Shown here: positions 63,936 to 64,000 of the stretch, in pieces
Position numbering within the stretch: the stretch's first letter is position 1
Layout of the letters: each line of letters begins with the position of its first letter
Assembly: GCA_905187695.1 (NCBI GenBank)
Contig: CAJJIY010000005.1
Location: 1 to 64,000 of the forward strand
DNA from: an uncultured Eubacteriales bacterium
Lineage (GTDB): Bacteria > Bacillota > Clostridia > Oscillospirales > CAG-272
DNA: 64,000 nucleotides
Direction of reading: 5' to 3'
Made by a program: the position numbers and the translations under genes
The notes under the pieces: model-generated
Database searches by the model: none
What the model was told of the DNA's origin: nothing
What the model saw: the letters and a program-made list of their open reading frames with translations, nothing else

Positions 63936-64000
63936 ATGAAAAAATTTTTCAAAAGACACCGGATCGATATGCTGACGCTCGGCGGCGTGCTGGCATTGAT
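63936..64000 (+). CDS. Amino-acid ABC transporter permease (partial, runs off the window)
   Basis: ATG 63936 follows GGATAAGGAA. The 21 codons present read MKKFFKRHRIDMLTLGGVLA, a basic cytoplasmic start leading into a membrane helix. Its place directly after the binding-protein gene suggests the inner-membrane permease of the same importer. The rest lies outside the window. Confidence 0.5.
   Translation, partial: MKKFFKRHRIDMLTLGGVLAL

Overview
The window looks like the chromosome of a spore-forming member of the Clostridia (Bacillota), probably a gut lineage. It carries spoIIR, spoIIAA-spoIIAB-sigF, spoIIGA-sigE and ytvI, a meso-diaminopimelate dehydrogenase, housekeeping genes with Shine-Dalgarno sites close to AAGGAGG, and many near-consensus sigma-A promoters (TTGACA, 17 bp, TATAAT). 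Base composition is moderately GC-rich except for an AT-rich island at about 32.0-34.2 kb. The species cannot be fixed from the sequence alone.

Layout. 0-2.4 kb: a GH4 glycosidase and an AraC regulator, divergent, around a palindromic operator. 2.5-6.6 kb: an overlapping DUF5685/J-domain/membrane gene set, an M50 protease, GluQ-RS, tRNA-Leu(GAG) and a degenerate second tRNA end. 7-19.3 kb: three very large secreted beta-helix proteins, one fused to a metallophosphoesterase and a LamG-like domain, with a 39-residue peptide gene between the first two. 19.4-31.5 kb: spoIIR, ddh, a DUF4965-type glutaminase-family protein, mscL with long tails, a DUF11 protein, a double YegP-domain protein, pgk-tpiA, rbfA-nrnA and a beta-lactamase-fold membrane protein that has lost its catalytic motifs. 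31.7-34.5 kb: an N-terminally clipped Xre regulator, then an AT-rich island with an HEPN-like protein and a larger Xre regulator, then a gene fragment. 34.6-41.6 kb: a membrane protein, metG, gpsA, tatD and an EF-G paralogue. 41.6-45.5 kb: a second small acidic peptide, an ABC exporter pair, a 20-residue membrane peptide and a frameshifted heavy-metal-associated domain gene. 45.5-52.7 kb: brnQ, the spoIIA operon, a cyclophilin lipoprotein, ytvI, a protein with heptapeptide repeats, a DUF2752 protein and rpsT. 52.9-62.4 kb: rpoB-rpoC on their own promoter, then spoIIGA-sigE. 62.9-64 kb: an amino-acid ABC transporter whose binding protein appears circularly permuted; the permease runs off the end.

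How the genes fit together. SpoIIAA/SpoIIAB/SigF set forespore-specific transcription. SpoIIR is in known systems made under SigF and signals across the septum to SpoIIGA, which cleaves pro-SigE, so the whole first forespore-to-mother-cell relay is encoded here. pgk and tpiA are glycolytic neighbours. rbfA, nrnA, metG, gluQ, rpsT, the EF-G paralogue and rpoBC serve RNA and protein synthesis. The points most worth a second look are the two members of a small acidic peptide family at 10143 and 41660, the permuted binding protein, the catalytically dead beta-lactamase-fold protein, the frameshifted metal-binding gene and the AT-rich HEPN/Xre island.
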